Of a stretch of DNA of 64,000 bases, positions 9,183 through 17,663 are shown piece after piece. The stretch covers positions 182,248 to 246,247 of the forward strand of contig JAHIUW010000016.1 in the NCBI GenBank assembly GCA_018816865.1, in the 5' to 3' direction. How positions within the stretch are numbered: position 1 is the first letter of the stretch; every line of letters begins with the position of its first letter. The stretch comes from Pseudomonadota bacterium (GTDB lineage Bacteria; Desulfobacterota; Desulfovibrionia; Desulfovibrionales; Desulfovibrionaceae). Made by a program: the position numbers and the translations under genes. Under the pieces are notes generated by a model. The model searched no databases. It saw only the letters and a list, made by a program, of their open reading frames with translations, and was not told the DNA's origin.

Positions 9183-9983
9183 CTATTCGCCCTTGGCAAC
9201 CTTGCACGCCATTTCCACGTCCCAGTCGCTGTGGACCACGCCGTGCAAGGCCTTGATCAGATGATAGGGCCTGTCGGCCTGAAAGATGTTGCGACCAATG
9301 GACAGCCCCGAGCCACCGGCCTGCAACGAATCGCGTACCATGACGAACAGATCGCGCGAACTGTCCAGCTTGGGACCGCCGGCGATGACCACGGGCACGC
9401 AGACCCCTTCGGTCACGCGCAGGAAGCTCTCGGGGTCGCCGGTGTAGGGCACCTTGACCACGTCCGCGCCCAGTTCCATGCCCACGCGGGCGCAATGGGC
9501 CACAATGCCCGGGTCGTATTCGTTCTCGATCTTGGGCCCACGGGCGTAGACCATGGCCAGAATGGGCATGCCCCAGTCCGAGGCCCGCGAGGCCATACGC
9601 CCCAGATCGCTCAGCATGTCCCGCTCGGTCTCATCGCCGATATTCACATGCACGGACACCGCGTCCGCACCCAGCTTGATGGCGTCCTCCACCGTGCCAG
9701 TCAGGGTCTTGGCGTTGGGGAAAGGGGACAGCACCGTGCTCGCCGAAAGGTGCACGATCAGCCCGATGTCCGGCCCCTGCCGCCTGTGCCCGCAGGGCAC
9801 CAGCCCCTTGTGCATCAGCACGGCGTTGGCCCCGCCTTCGGCGATATGGGTCAGGGTCTCGCGCATGTCGATCAGTCCCCTGACCGGGCCAATGGTTGTG
9901 CCGTGGTCCAAGGGCACGATAATGGCGCGTTCCGTATCCCTATTGAAGATCCTCTCCATTCTGATGGCTTTTCCGATATGCAT
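9183..9983 (-). CDS. 2-amino-3,7-dideoxy-D-threo-hept-6-ulosonate synthase (ADH synthase; class I aldolase family)
   Basis: A 266-residue class I aldolase of the archaeal-type fructose-bisphosphate aldolase family (DeoC/FbaB fold). Visible signatures are [13 protein letters not shown] near the start, [12 protein letters not shown], the Lys-bearing strand [11 protein letters not shown] and the phosphate-binding end [13 protein letters not shown]. In Desulfovibrio and methanogens this family makes the C7 precursor of dehydroquinate for aromatic amino acids, replacing DAHP synthase. The start is ATG 9981-9983 with GGAGGGA upstream. The long leader carries a Phe/Tyr-rich peptide and a terminator, which strongly supports an aromatic-pathway role over glycolysis. 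It stands alone: no dehydroquinate synthase II gene follows. Confidence 0.88.
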   Translation of the reverse strand: MHIGKAIRMERIFNRDTERAIIVPLDHGTTIGPVRGLIDMRETLTHIAEGGANAVLMHKGLVPCGHRRQGPDIGLIVHLSASTVLSPFPNAKTLTGTVEDAIKLGADAVSVHVNIGDETERDMLSDLGRMASRASDWGMPILAMVYARGPKIENEYDPGIVAHCARVGMELGADVVKVPYTGDPESFLRVTEGVCVPVVIAGGPKLDSSRDLFVMVRDSLQAGGSGLSIGRNIFQADRPYHLIKALHGVVHSDWDVEMACKVAKGE

Positions 9984-10026
9984 TGGGTCCCTCCTTGCGA
10001 TGTCTTCCATAGCTCTAATTTGTCAC

Positions 10027-10055
10027 AAAAAAAAGCCACCGGTTGTTCCGGCGGC
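10027..10055 (-). terminator. Attenuator terminator in the leader of the aromatic-pathway aldolase
   Basis: On the minus strand GCCGCCGG, loop AACAA, CCGGTGGC, then eight T (10034-10027). It lies between the leader peptide stop (10084) and the aldolase start (9983). A competing pairing is visible: GGCCCC at 10114-10109, inside the leader ORF, can pair with GGGGCC at 10058-10053, which overlaps the 5' arm of the terminator. Confidence 0.85.
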
Positions 10056-10083
10056 CCCTGCTGGCGTGGTCCTTGCGGCGCGC

Positions 10084-10173
10084 TCAGCGCACCATGCAAC
10101 CAACCCCCGGGGCCTTGTCAGCCACGGTAAAATAATAAAACCCGAAAAAGTTGATTGCGTTGTAATCGATCAT
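10084..10173 (-). CDS. Phe/Tyr-rich leader peptide of a transcription attenuator
   Basis: A 29-codon ORF in the aldolase leader, preceded by AAAGGA and starting at ATG 10171-10173. Residues 8-15 are NFFGFYYF; with Tyr4 the peptide has four Phe and three Tyr and no Trp. The stop TGA lies in a GCGC-TGA-GCGC hairpin. The layout is that of pheA-type leader peptides: stalling at the Phe/Tyr codons would leave GGCCCC (codons 19-21) free to pair with GGGGCC and prevent the terminator at 10027-10055. ORF, codons and pairings are read directly; the mechanism is inferred by analogy. Confidence 0.85.
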   Translation of the reverse strand: MIDYNAINFFGFYYFTVADKAPGVGCMVR

Positions 10174-10184
10174 AGATTTCATCC

Positions 10185-10211
10185 TTTATAGTCCACGAAC
10201 GGCCCTGTCAA
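10185..10211 (-). promoter_or_regulatory. Possible sigma-70 promoter for the aldolase leader
   Basis: TTGACA (10211-10206) and TATAAA (10190-10185) with a 15-base spacer on the minus strand. The elements are good but the spacing is short, and transcription would start only a few bases before the leader ATG, cutting off its AAAGGA site. The true promoter may lie further upstream. Confidence 0.4.
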
Positions 10212-10466
10212 CAGAAAATAGCCAGCCCCGGCAGCTCATTAATACAGTCCTCACAGTTGTGGTATTGAAAAATTGGGTGACCCAAGGAAGACACTAGGTT
10301 CGACAGCCAAGTCGAGGAAGAGCCTTTGCTTGGCAGGGCCAAGAGCCGCACACATCCCGTACACGGTAGTCCTGGGCCAGGTTAGACACCTCGGCGCGAG
10401 ACTGCTAGAGTGGCACGAGTGACGTTCGCCTAGTTCTGCGGTGGACGAGAAACCGGAGGACCATCC

Positions 10467-11261
10467 ATGCGCATCATCCGAGTGGCTTACAACAACTTCT
10501 CCTTTTACGCCCAACTGCTCGACGGTGAAGCCCTCTGTCTTGACCGCTCCAAGGGCTTGACCAAGCCCCTGCCCCTGTCCGAGGTCCGGATCCTGCCCCT
10601 GGCCGTACCCAGCAAGATCGTCTGTCTGGGCCTGAACTACCGCTCCCACGCCAAGGAGATGGGCCGCGAACTGCCCACGGAACCCCTGATCTTTTTGAAA
10701 CCCCCCACGGCCGTCATCTCCCACGGCCAGCCCATCGTCATCCCGCCCATGTCCGAACAGGTGGATTACGAAGGCGAACTGGCCGTGATCATCGGGCGTC
10801 AGTGCAAAAACGTCCCGGCCGGGGAACTCGCGCCCTGCATCTTCGGATTTGCCTGCGCCAACGACGTCACCGCCCGCGACCTGCAGCGCAAGGACGGCCT
10901 GTTCACCAGGGCCAAGGGCTTTGACACCTTCGCACCCATCGGCCCCTGGATCGAAACCGACGTGCCCAATCCGGACAATCTGCAGATCCGGACACTCGTC
11001 AACGGCCAGGTCCGCCAGGACGGCAATACGTCCGACATGGTCTTCTCCGTGACCCAGGCCATCAGCTTCATCTCCCGAATCATGACGCTCATGCCGGGGG
11101 ACGTGGTGCTCACGGGCACACCGGCCGGCATCGGCGAACTTAAGGCCGGGGACGAAGTGACCGTGGAGATCGAAACCGTGGGCCTGCTGACCAACTCGGT
11201 GCAGAGCGCTGCACAGCCCAGCGAAGCCCTTGGCGAGGACCTGGAGCCCACCCTGCAATAG
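10467..11261 (+). CDS. Fumarylacetoacetate hydrolase (FAH) family protein
   Basis: A 264-residue soluble enzyme of the FAH / 2-hydroxyhepta-2,4-diene-1,7-dioate isomerase family. Seen: LGLNYRSHAKEM, the metal-binding VDYEGELAVIIG, ANDVTARDLQ, KGFDTFAPIGPW, and GDVVLTGTPAGIG near the end. The fold uses a divalent metal and cleaves C-C bonds or decarboxylates acidic keto compounds; the true substrate of such bacterial members (acylpyruvate or oxaloacetate are common) cannot be told here. The start has GGAGG upstream. It stands alone before the ribosomal operon. Confidence 0.87.
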   Translation: MRIIRVAYNNFSFYAQLLDGEALCLDRSKGLTKPLPLSEVRILPLAVPSKIVCLGLNYRSHAKEMGRELPTEPLIFLKPPTAVISHGQPIVIPPMSEQVDYEGELAVIIGRQCKNVPAGELAPCIFGFACANDVTARDLQRKDGLFTRAKGFDTFAPIGPWIETDVPNPDNLQIRTLVNGQVRQDGNTSDMVFSVTQAISFISRIMTLMPGDVVLTGTPAGIGELKAGDEVTVEIETVGLLTNSVQSAAQPSEALGEDLEPTLQ

Positions 11262-11292
11262 GACAACCCGGTGCCGCACTCTGGCATGACCG

Positions 11293-11365
11293 CCCCTGCC
11301 CGCCGCATAACCCCAGGCGGTCACAGAGATTGCCTGTACCATCTGCAGGGGTTGCCATTTTTTTT
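11293..11365 (+). terminator. Branched terminator-like structure before rpsB
   Basis: CCCCTGC (11293-11299) can pair with GCAGGGG (11345-11351), enclosing CAGGC (11314-11318) paired with GCCTG (11332-11336). A run of eight T follows at 11358-11365. Likely ends the FAH transcript. Confidence 0.5.
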
Positions 11366-11405
11366 GTTTTCACGTAAAAGTCCGCGACTCTTCAATACCG
11401 CACAC

Positions 11406-11441
11406 CCCGGCCGCGTCCCGGGTGCCTCGCTTGGAGCGAGG
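11406..11441 (+). other. Two adjacent hairpins in the rpsB leader
   Basis: CCCGG/CCGGG (11406-11422) and CCTCGCT-TGG-AGCGAGG (11425-11441) lie 56-90 bases before the rpsB start. Ribosomal protein S2 represses its own mRNA in other bacteria, so this could be such a site; no family match can be shown here. Confidence 0.35.
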
Positions 11442-11496
11442 ATTGACGGACGCATCAAAGCCGGTGTGGAGGAAAGAACCCGTAGGAGGAATTCCA

Positions 11497-12441
11497 ATGG
11501 CTTACGTTACCATGAAGCAGATGCTGGAGACCGGCGTCCACTTCGGCCACCAGACCCGACGCTGGAACCCAAAAATGCGCCCCTTCATCTTCGGCGCGCG
11601 CAACGGCATCCATATCATCGACCTGCAGCAGACCGTTCGCCTGTTCCAGACCGCACATGATTTCATCGCTGAAAAGGTCGCCCGCGGCGGCAAGATCATC
11701 TTCATCGGCACCAAGCGTCAGGCCCAGGATGCCGTCAAGCATGAAGCCTCCCGCGCCGGCCAGTACTTCATCACCAACCGTTGGATGGGCGGCACGCTCA
11801 CCAACTTCCAGACCATCAAGCGTTCCATCGACCGCTTGAAGAAACTGGAGGAGATGTTCGCTGACGGCACCACCAGCAAGTACACCAAGAAAGAAGTCGT
11901 GGGCATGACCCGCGAAGTCACCAAGCTCAACAACGCGCTGGGTGGTATCAAGGACATGGAGAAGCTGCCCGCAGCTGCATTCATCATTGATCCCAAGCGC
12001 GAAGACATCGCCGTCAAGGAATGCCGCAAGCTCGGCATCCCCATCGTGGGCGTGGTCGACACCAACTGCGACCCCGACGTGATCGACTACATCATCCCCG
12101 GCAACGATGACGCCATCCGCGCCATCAAGCTCTTCGTGGCCCACATGGCCGATGCCTGCCTCGAAGGCGGCGCACGCCAGGACGAAGTGGCCATGGTCCA
12201 GGCAGCGGAAGCCGCCCAGGCCAGGGACAAGGCTGAGGACCTCAAGCCTGAGGCCCCCAAGACCGAGGTCTTCAAGGTCGAAGTCCCCAAGGTTGAGGCC
12301 AAGGTCGAGGCCCCCAAGGTTGAGGCCCCCAAGACCGAGGTCTTCAAGGTCGAAGTCCCCAAGGTTGAGGCCCCCAAGGTTGAGGCCCCCAAGGTTGAGG
12401 CCGAGGTTAAGGCCGAGAACACCGAAGAAGCTTCCGAGTAA
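11497..12441 (+). CDS. rpsB: 30S ribosomal protein S2 with a repetitive C-terminal tail
   Basis: A 314-residue S2: [25 protein letters not shown] start, the core to about residue 235, then a long Glu/Lys/Pro/Val tail. S2 is usually 230-260 residues. The tail holds repeats of the types APKVE and FKVEVPKVE. At DNA level 12250-12300 and 12322-12372 are identical over 51 bases, so the tail should vary in length between strains. The start is ATG 11497 behind AGGAGGA; upstream in-frame ATG 11422 is a leader-frame artefact. First gene of the rpsB-tsf-pyrH-frr run. Confidence 0.97.
   Translation: MAYVTMKQMLETGVHFGHQTRRWNPKMRPFIFGARNGIHIIDLQQTVRLFQTAHDFIAEKVARGGKIIFIGTKRQAQDAVKHEASRAGQYFITNRWMGGTLTNFQTIKRSIDRLKKLEEMFADGTTSKYTKKEVVGMTREVTKLNNALGGIKDMEKLPAAAFIIDPKREDIAVKECRKLGIPIVGVVDTNCDPDVIDYIIPGNDDAIRAIKLFVAHMADACLEGGARQDEVAMVQAAEAAQARDKAEDLKPEAPKTEVFKVEVPKVEAKVEAPKVEAPKTEVFKVEVPKVEAPKVEAPKVEAEVKAENTEEASE
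12250..12402 (+). repeat. Tandem-like coding repeats in the rpsB tail
   Basis: Two identical 51-base copies (12250-12300, 12322-12372) 72 bases apart, plus further units of GAGGCCCCCAAGGTT through about 12402. They encode the Lys/Val/Glu/Pro repeats of the S2 tail. Confidence 0.9.
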
Positions 12442-12458
12442 CTTTCAAGGAGATATCA

Positions 12459-13295
12459 ATGGCTATCACCGCAGCAATGGTGAAAGACCTGCGCGAAAAA
12501 ACCGGCGTAGGCATGATGGACTGCAAGAAAGCCCTCGTGGAGAGCGGCGGCGACGAGGAAAAGGCCATCGCGTACCTGCGCGAGAAGGGCCTGTCCAAAG
12601 CCGCCAAGAAGGCTGGCCGCGCCACCTCTGAAGGCGTCGTGGGCTGCTTTGTCTCCGCAGACGGCAAGACCGCGACCCTGGCCGAACTGATGTGCGAGAC
12701 CGACTTCGTGGCCAAGGGCGAAGAGTTCCAGGCCTTTGCGGCCGACCTGGCCGAAAAGCTGGCCGGCATGGATGTGACCTCCGGCACGGCTGCCGACCTG
12801 CCCGCCGAGATGGTTGACGTCACCGGACTAATCGCCAAGCTGGGCGAGAACATGGGCGTGGGCCGTTTTGTCAAGACCACGGTCGATGGTGTGGTGGGTA
12901 TTTACATCCACTCCAACAAGAAGATCGGCGTGCTCGTGGCCCTGGAAGGCACCGATAATGCCACTGTTGGTAAAGACATCGCCATGCAGGTCGCTGCCTC
13001 GAACCCCGTATGCGTGGCCTCCGATGAACTGCCCCAGAACCTTCTGGAGCAAGAAAAGGACATCTACCGCAAGCAGGGCCTCGAAGAAGGCAAACCGGCC
13101 GAGATCGTCGAGAAGATCGTCATGGGCCGTGTCAACAAATACTACAAGGAAGTCTGCCTGCTGGAGCAGCCGTTCATCAAGGACGACAAGAAATCCATCA
13201 AGCAGTACCTCAAGGAAACCGCTGGCGGCGCGAAAGTCTTGGGCTTTACGCGACTGGCCCTCGGTGAGGGCGCACCGTCGTCCAACGAGGAATAG
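12459..13295 (+). CDS. tsf: Elongation factor Ts
   Basis: A 278-residue EF-Ts, which recharges EF-Tu with GTP. Seen: the N-terminal UBA-like domain with VKDLREKTGVGMMDCKKAL, then the core TDFVAKGEEF and the IAMQVAASNP motif. It starts 17 bases after rpsB behind CAAGGAG, the classic rpsB-tsf pair, and ends 5 bases before a strong terminator. Confidence 0.98.
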   Translation: MAITAAMVKDLREKTGVGMMDCKKALVESGGDEEKAIAYLREKGLSKAAKKAGRATSEGVVGCFVSADGKTATLAELMCETDFVAKGEEFQAFAADLAEKLAGMDVTSGTAADLPAEMVDVTGLIAKLGENMGVGRFVKTTVDGVVGIYIHSNKKIGVLVALEGTDNATVGKDIAMQVAASNPVCVASDELPQNLLEQEKDIYRKQGLEEGKPAEIVEKIVMGRVNKYYKEVCLLEQPFIKDDKKSIKQYLKETAGGAKVLGFTRLALGEGAPSSNEE

Positions 13296-13300
13296 AATCG

Positions 13301-13326
13301 AACGGGCCGCAAGGCCCGTTTTTTTT
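13301..13326 (+). terminator. Rho-independent terminator after tsf
   Basis: AACGGGCC-GCAA-GGCCCGTT followed by a T-run (13319-13326). It separates rpsB-tsf from pyrH, perhaps as a partial terminator. Confidence 0.93.
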
Positions 13327-13400
13327 GAGCAACATTCGGCCTCGGGCAGGGTCTTCACCCCCCGCGGCAAACACCCTTTAATCAAGGGAGAGAAGCGCAC

Positions 13401-14120
13401 ATGAGCAAACTCCGGTTCAATCGAGTCCTGTTGAAGCTCAGTGGCGAGGCATTGGCGGGGAGCAAAAAATTCGGTATAGACCCCGAATCCGTGAGCGTCT
13501 TCACCCGTGAAATCGCCGACGTGGTGCAGATGGGTCTCCAAGTGGCCCTGGTCATCGGCGGAGGCAACATCTTCCGGGGCATGGCCGCCAGCGCCAAGGG
13601 CATGGACCGCGCCCAGGGAGACTACATGGGCATGCTGGCCACGGTCATGAACGCCCTGGCCGTGCAGGACGGACTGGAGAAGGCAGGTGTACAGACCCGC
13701 GTCATGAGCGCCATCGACATGAAGGAAGTGGCCGAACCCTACATCAGGCGGCGAGCCGTGCGCCATCTGGAAAAAGGTCGGGTGGTGATCTGCGCCGCAG
13801 GCACCGGCAACCCGTACTTTACCACGGACACCGCAGCCGCGCTGCGGGCCGCGGAACTGCACACCGAAGCCATCCTGAAGGCCACCAAAGTGGACGGGGT
13901 CTACGACAAGGACCCCATGAAGCATGACGACGCAACGCTCTACAAGCGACTGACTTACATCGACGTCCTGAACAAGCGCTTGGGAGTCATGGACTCCACG
14001 GCCATTTCCCTGGCCATGGACAACGACCTGCCCATCTGCGTGTTCAATCTGTTCACGCCCGGCAACATCAAGCGTGTCGTGAGCGGGGAGGATGTCGGAA
14101 CCATAGTTCAAGGAGGATAA
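13401..14120 (+). CDS. pyrH: UMP kinase
   Basis: A 239-residue amino-acid-kinase-fold enzyme that phosphorylates UMP to UDP. Seen: [15 protein letters not shown] at the start, [10 protein letters not shown], the [23 protein letters not shown] segment, [19 protein letters not shown] and [10 protein letters not shown]. Hexameric PyrH of bacteria, allosterically controlled by GTP and UTP. GGGAGAG precedes the start. It lies 6 bases before frr. Confidence 0.97.
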   Translation: MSKLRFNRVLLKLSGEALAGSKKFGIDPESVSVFTREIADVVQMGLQVALVIGGGNIFRGMAASAKGMDRAQGDYMGMLATVMNALAVQDGLEKAGVQTRVMSAIDMKEVAEPYIRRRAVRHLEKGRVVICAAGTGNPYFTTDTAAALRAAELHTEAILKATKVDGVYDKDPMKHDDATLYKRLTYIDVLNKRLGVMDSTAISLAMDNDLPICVFNLFTPGNIKRVVSGEDVGTIVQGG

Positions 14121-14126
14121 GCAACA

Positions 14127-14681
14127 ATGCAATCCGTTATGGATGACGCCCAAGAAAGAATGGCCAAGGCACTGCTGAACCTGGACAGAGATTTTTCCAA
14201 GCTGCGGACCGGACGCGCCTCGACGTCCCTGGTCGAGAATATCATGGTGGACTACTACGGTACGCCAACGCCGCTGAAGCAGATCGCCTCGATCTCCATT
14301 CCCGATTCCAGGTCGCTGTGCATTCAGCCCTGGGACCGGGGTGCCTTCGGCTCGTCTGAAAAAGCCATCATGAAGTCCGATCTGGGGCTGACCCCGGTCA
14401 ATGACGGCAAGGTGATCCGTATCAGCATCCCCCCCCTGACCGAGGATCGCCGCAAGGATCTGGTCAAGCTGGCCAAGAAATATACCGAGGATTGCCGCAT
14501 CGCCATGCGCAATGTCCGCCGAGACGCCAACGAAATGCTCAAGGGCATGGAGAAGGACAAGGACATCACCGAAGATGATCTGCGCAGGGGCCAGGATGAC
14601 GTCCAGAAGGTCACAGACAACATGATCAAGAAAGCGGACGCGGCCCTGGAGGCCAAGGAAGCCGAGATCATGGAACTCTAG
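14127..14681 (+). CDS. frr: Ribosome recycling factor
   Basis: A 184-residue RRF, usual length. Seen: [33 protein letters not shown], and the helical [14 protein letters not shown] segment with the long three-helix bundle. It splits post-termination ribosomes with EF-G. AAGGAGG precedes ATG 14127. Confidence 0.98.
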   Translation: MQSVMDDAQERMAKALLNLDRDFSKLRTGRASTSLVENIMVDYYGTPTPLKQIASISIPDSRSLCIQPWDRGAFGSSEKAIMKSDLGLTPVNDGKVIRISIPPLTEDRRKDLVKLAKKYTEDCRIAMRNVRRDANEMLKGMEKDKDITEDDLRRGQDDVQKVTDNMIKKADAALEAKEAEIMEL

Positions 14682-14704
14682 CCCTTGCCCGAGGGAGATG
14701 ATAT

Positions 14705-14732
14705 GCCCCGGGGTGGAATGCCGCCCCGGGGC
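14705..14732 (+). other. GC-rich hairpin between frr and uppS
   Basis: GCCCCGGGG, a 10-base loop, CCCCGGGGC: a perfect 9-bp stem with no T-run. It lies 23 bases after the frr stop and 42 bases before the preferred uppS start. It could damp read-through or protect the upstream mRNA. Confidence 0.7.
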
Positions 14733-14774
14733 TTGACCGTCTCATGGAGGCGGAGAATTTCAAGGAGTACTACC

Positions 14775-15485
14775 CTGCAAGTTACCACGTTACCCGCTCA
14801 CCTTGCCGTGATCATGGACGGCAACGGACGCTGGGCCACCTCCCGCGGCCTGTCCCGCAGCGACGGACACCGAGCGGGGACCAAAGCGGCCCGCAAGGTG
14901 GTCAGCGAGTGCCGCAAGCTCGGCATCCGGCACCTGACCCTGTACACCTTTTCCAAGGAGAACTGGGCCCGTCCCAAGGAGGAGGTCAGCTTTTTGTTCG
15001 ACCTCTTCAGGCGATTTTTGACCAACGAGCTGGACCAGCTACTGGAACAGGACATCCGCCTGAAGATTCTGGGAGAGGTGGACGCACTGCCCCTGGCCAC
15101 CCGAAAGGTCCTGAAGCACGTCATGGCCTCCACCGAGCACTGCGCCGGCATGACCCTGAACCTGGCCGTGAACTATTCCAGCCGGGACGAGATCGTGCGC
15201 GCCGCCCGCAAGCTGGCCGAGGCCGGGACGCCACCTTCAGAAATCACCGAGGACGTTTTCGCGGCGCAGCTGTACACCGCCGGGCAGCCCGACCCGGACC
15301 TGATCATCCGCACCAGCGGGGAACAGCGTCTGTCCAACTACCTATTATTCCAGGCCGCTTACGCGGAGTTCTACTTCACGGACACCTTCTGGCCCGATTT
15401 CGACGAGGCCCAGCTGCACAAGGCTTTAGAGGATTTTGCCGGGCGCAAACGCCGTTTTGGCAAGACCGGCGAACAGGACACCTAA
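14775..15485 (+). CDS. uppS: Undecaprenyl diphosphate synthase (cis-prenyltransferase)
   Basis: A 236-residue UppS with LAVIMDGNGRWA (catalytic Asp and phosphate loop), TLYTFSKENW, NLAVNYSSRDEI and the C-terminal PDLIIRTSGEQRLSNY. It makes the C55 lipid carrier for peptidoglycan. The preferred start is CTG 14775, seven bases after AAGGAG and just before the conserved core. In-frame ATG 14703 (after GGGAG) and TTG 14685 would add a non-conserved stretch encoded by the GC hairpin. Coordinates of the start are uncertain; the stop is firm. Next gene is cdsA, 15 bases on. Confidence 0.93.
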   Translation: MQVTTLPAHLAVIMDGNGRWATSRGLSRSDGHRAGTKAARKVVSECRKLGIRHLTLYTFSKENWARPKEEVSFLFDLFRRFLTNELDQLLEQDIRLKILGEVDALPLATRKVLKHVMASTEHCAGMTLNLAVNYSSRDEIVRAARKLAEAGTPPSEITEDVFAAQLYTAGQPDPDLIIRTSGEQRLSNYLLFQAAYAEFYFTDTFWPDFDEAQLHKALEDFAGRKRRFGKTGEQDT

Positions 15486-15500
15486 CCCGGAGACCGCAGC

Positions 15501-16346
15501 ATGGCCCTCTCCTCCTCACACACGAAACGCATCATTACGGCGTTGCTCCTGCTCCCGCTGCTGGTACTGGCCATCACTCTCAGGGGCTGGTTCGAATTCG
15601 CCCTGCTCTCGGCCATCGCCGCAGGCGGGTTGTGGGAATTCTACGGCATGTTCTGGACCGGGGGACGGCACCTGCCGCTCAAGGTCGCCGGCCTGGTCCT
15701 GGGCACGCTGATCCTGCTGGCCGGGAAATGGAATCAGCCCGGGTTGATCCTGACCGCCCTGGTGGCCGCCTTCTGGATCTCCAACCTCTGGTTCCTGAAA
15801 CGCTACAGCCAGCATCCCGAAGACCAGAGCGAGGAATACTCCTACGGCTTGGCCTCGGTGTTCATTTCGGGACTGCTGTATGTCCCGCTGCTGTTGCAGT
15901 TCGCCCTGGGTTTCGAGCGCATGGAGATCGCGCTGGTATTGCTGGCCGTCTTTGCCTCGGACACAGGGGCCTTCTACGTCGGTTCGCTCATCGGCGGGCC
16001 CAAGGTCTGGCCCATGGTCAGCCCCAAGAAGACCTGGGCCGGAAGTCTGGGCGGCATGGCCTCCAGCATGCTGGTCTGTCTGATCGCCGGCGCCGTGGAC
16101 GAATACTGGCTGGCCGGGGCCGGGGCAGGCCGCCCGTGGTGGATGTGGACGCTGTTGGGCATCGGCCTGAATATCTCCTCCCAGTTCGGCGACTTCTTTG
16201 AGTCCGCCCTGAAACGGCGCCAGAACGTCAAGGATTCCGGGAAGATGTTGCCAGGCCATGGCGGCATCCTGGACCGCATCGACAGCCTGCTCCTGGCCGT
16301 GGCCAGCTACGCGGGGCTGGACGCCCTGTTCAACTTTTTCCGCTAG
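15501..16346 (+). CDS. cdsA: Phosphatidate cytidylyltransferase (CDP-diglyceride synthase)
   Basis: A 281-residue polytopic membrane enzyme making CDP-diacylglycerol. Multiple hydrophobic helices are visible from residue 10 on, and the family signature is near the end: SALKRRQNVKDSGKMLPGHG followed by GILDRIDS. GGAG precedes the start. It sits between uppS and dxr as in many bacteria. Confidence 0.96.
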   Translation: MALSSSHTKRIITALLLLPLLVLAITLRGWFEFALLSAIAAGGLWEFYGMFWTGGRHLPLKVAGLVLGTLILLAGKWNQPGLILTALVAAFWISNLWFLKRYSQHPEDQSEEYSYGLASVFISGLLYVPLLLQFALGFERMEIALVLLAVFASDTGAFYVGSLIGGPKVWPMVSPKKTWAGSLGGMASSMLVCLIAGAVDEYWLAGAGAGRPWWMWTLLGIGLNISSQFGDFFESALKRRQNVKDSGKMLPGHGGILDRIDSLLLAVASYAGLDALFNFFR

Positions 16347-16408
16347 GCCAAACACATCGGCCAGACCAATAGACCGGACAAACAGGCATCACTCGAGCAA
16401 GACACCCC

Positions 16409-17602
16409 ATGATGAACTACATCTCCCCGCTGCCCACACATTCGCCCTCGCCCAAGCCCCTGGTGCTGTTGGGCAGCACAGGCTCCATCGGCATCAGCGC
16501 GCTCAAGGTCGTGGCCCAGCACCCCGGACGATTCCAGGTCCTGGCCCTGGCCGGAGCCCGCAACGCCGTTCGGCTGGCCGAACAGGCCGCGGCACTGCGC
16601 CCACCGCTCTTGGCCGTGCTGAACCAGGAGACAGCTGCCCAGTTGAAATCACTGCTGCCCGCCGGGTATGCCCCTGAGATTCTCATCGGCCCTGAGGGGT
16701 ATGTTCAACTGGCGACCCTGCCCGAGGCCCACACCGTGCTGGCGGCCCAGGTGGGTGCCGCCGGTCTGGTCCCGGCCCTGGCCGCCGCCCGTGCAGGCAA
16801 GACCATCGCCCTGGCCAACAAGGAAGCCCTGGTCCTGGCCGGGCATCTGTTCCGCGAGGCCTGCCACCGCACCGGAGCCGCCATCCTGCCCGTGGACAGC
16901 GAACACAACGCCCTGTTCCAAGGGCTGGCCGGACAACACCCCTCACGCGTGCGCCGCCTGCTGCTCACGGCCTCGGGTGGTCCTTTCCGGGGCAAGAGCG
17001 CCGAGGAACTCAAGGCCGTGACCCGCGAGCAGGCCCTCGCCCATCCCAACTGGTCCATGGGCGCCAAGATCAGCATCGACTCGGCCACCCTGATGAACAA
17101 GGGACTGGAGGTCATCGAGGCCTTCCATCTGTTCGGCCTGCCTGCCGAAAGGATCGAAGTCGTGGTCCATCCCCAGAGCATCGTCCACTCCCTGGTGGAG
17201 TTCGAGGACCGTTCCATGCTCGCCCAGTTGGGCCCCCCGGACATGCAGATCGCCATCGCCTATGCCCTGGGCTGGCCCGAAAGGCTGCCTCTGTCCCTGG
17301 AGCCGCTGGACCTGGTGCGGGCCGGACACTTGACCTTTGAGGCCCCGGCATTAGATATATTTCCTTGCCTTGGCTTCGCGTTCCAGGCCCTTCAGGCGGG
17401 TCCCAGCTACCCGGTGGTGCTCAACGCCGCCAACGAGGTCGCCGTGGAGCTGTTCCTGAAGGGGACCCTCGGCTTCTCGGACATCCCGGCACTGGTGGCA
17501 CGGGCCCTGGATGGCCATGCCGGAACCGATGCCGAGAGCCTGGAGGCCATCCTCACCGTGGATAGCGAGACCAGGGACCAAGTCAGACGTTGGGCGTCGT
17601 AG
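16409..17602 (+). CDS. dxr: 1-deoxy-D-xylulose 5-phosphate reductoisomerase
   Basis: A 397-residue DXR of the MEP isoprenoid pathway, supplying precursors used by uppS. Seen: the NADPH loop LLGSTGSIGISALKV, ALANKEALVLAG, the metal/substrate segment PVDSEHNALFQ, and SIDSATLMNKGLEVIEAFHLF. The start has a poor ribosome site (tandem ATG ATG at 16409/16412), so translation may depend on coupling. Confidence 0.97.
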   Translation: MMNYISPLPTHSPSPKPLVLLGSTGSIGISALKVVAQHPGRFQVLALAGARNAVRLAEQAAALRPPLLAVLNQETAAQLKSLLPAGYAPEILIGPEGYVQLATLPEAHTVLAAQVGAAGLVPALAAARAGKTIALANKEALVLAGHLFREACHRTGAAILPVDSEHNALFQGLAGQHPSRVRRLLLTASGGPFRGKSAEELKAVTREQALAHPNWSMGAKISIDSATLMNKGLEVIEAFHLFGLPAERIEVVVHPQSIVHSLVEFEDRSMLAQLGPPDMQIAIAYALGWPERLPLSLEPLDLVRAGHLTFEAPALDIFPCLGFAFQALQAGPSYPVVLNAANEVAVELFLKGTLGFSDIPALVARALDGHAGTDAESLEAILTVDSETRDQVRRWAS

Positions 17603-17663
17603 CCCCCAGCCGGACACACCCGGACCACGCACAACACCGTCGCCACGCCGTCGGTATGGAGTA

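Noticed and set aside
10411..10425. TGGCACGAGTGACGT looked like the -24 part of a sigma-54 promoter before the FAH gene
   Set aside because: There is no GC dinucleotide at the -12 position.
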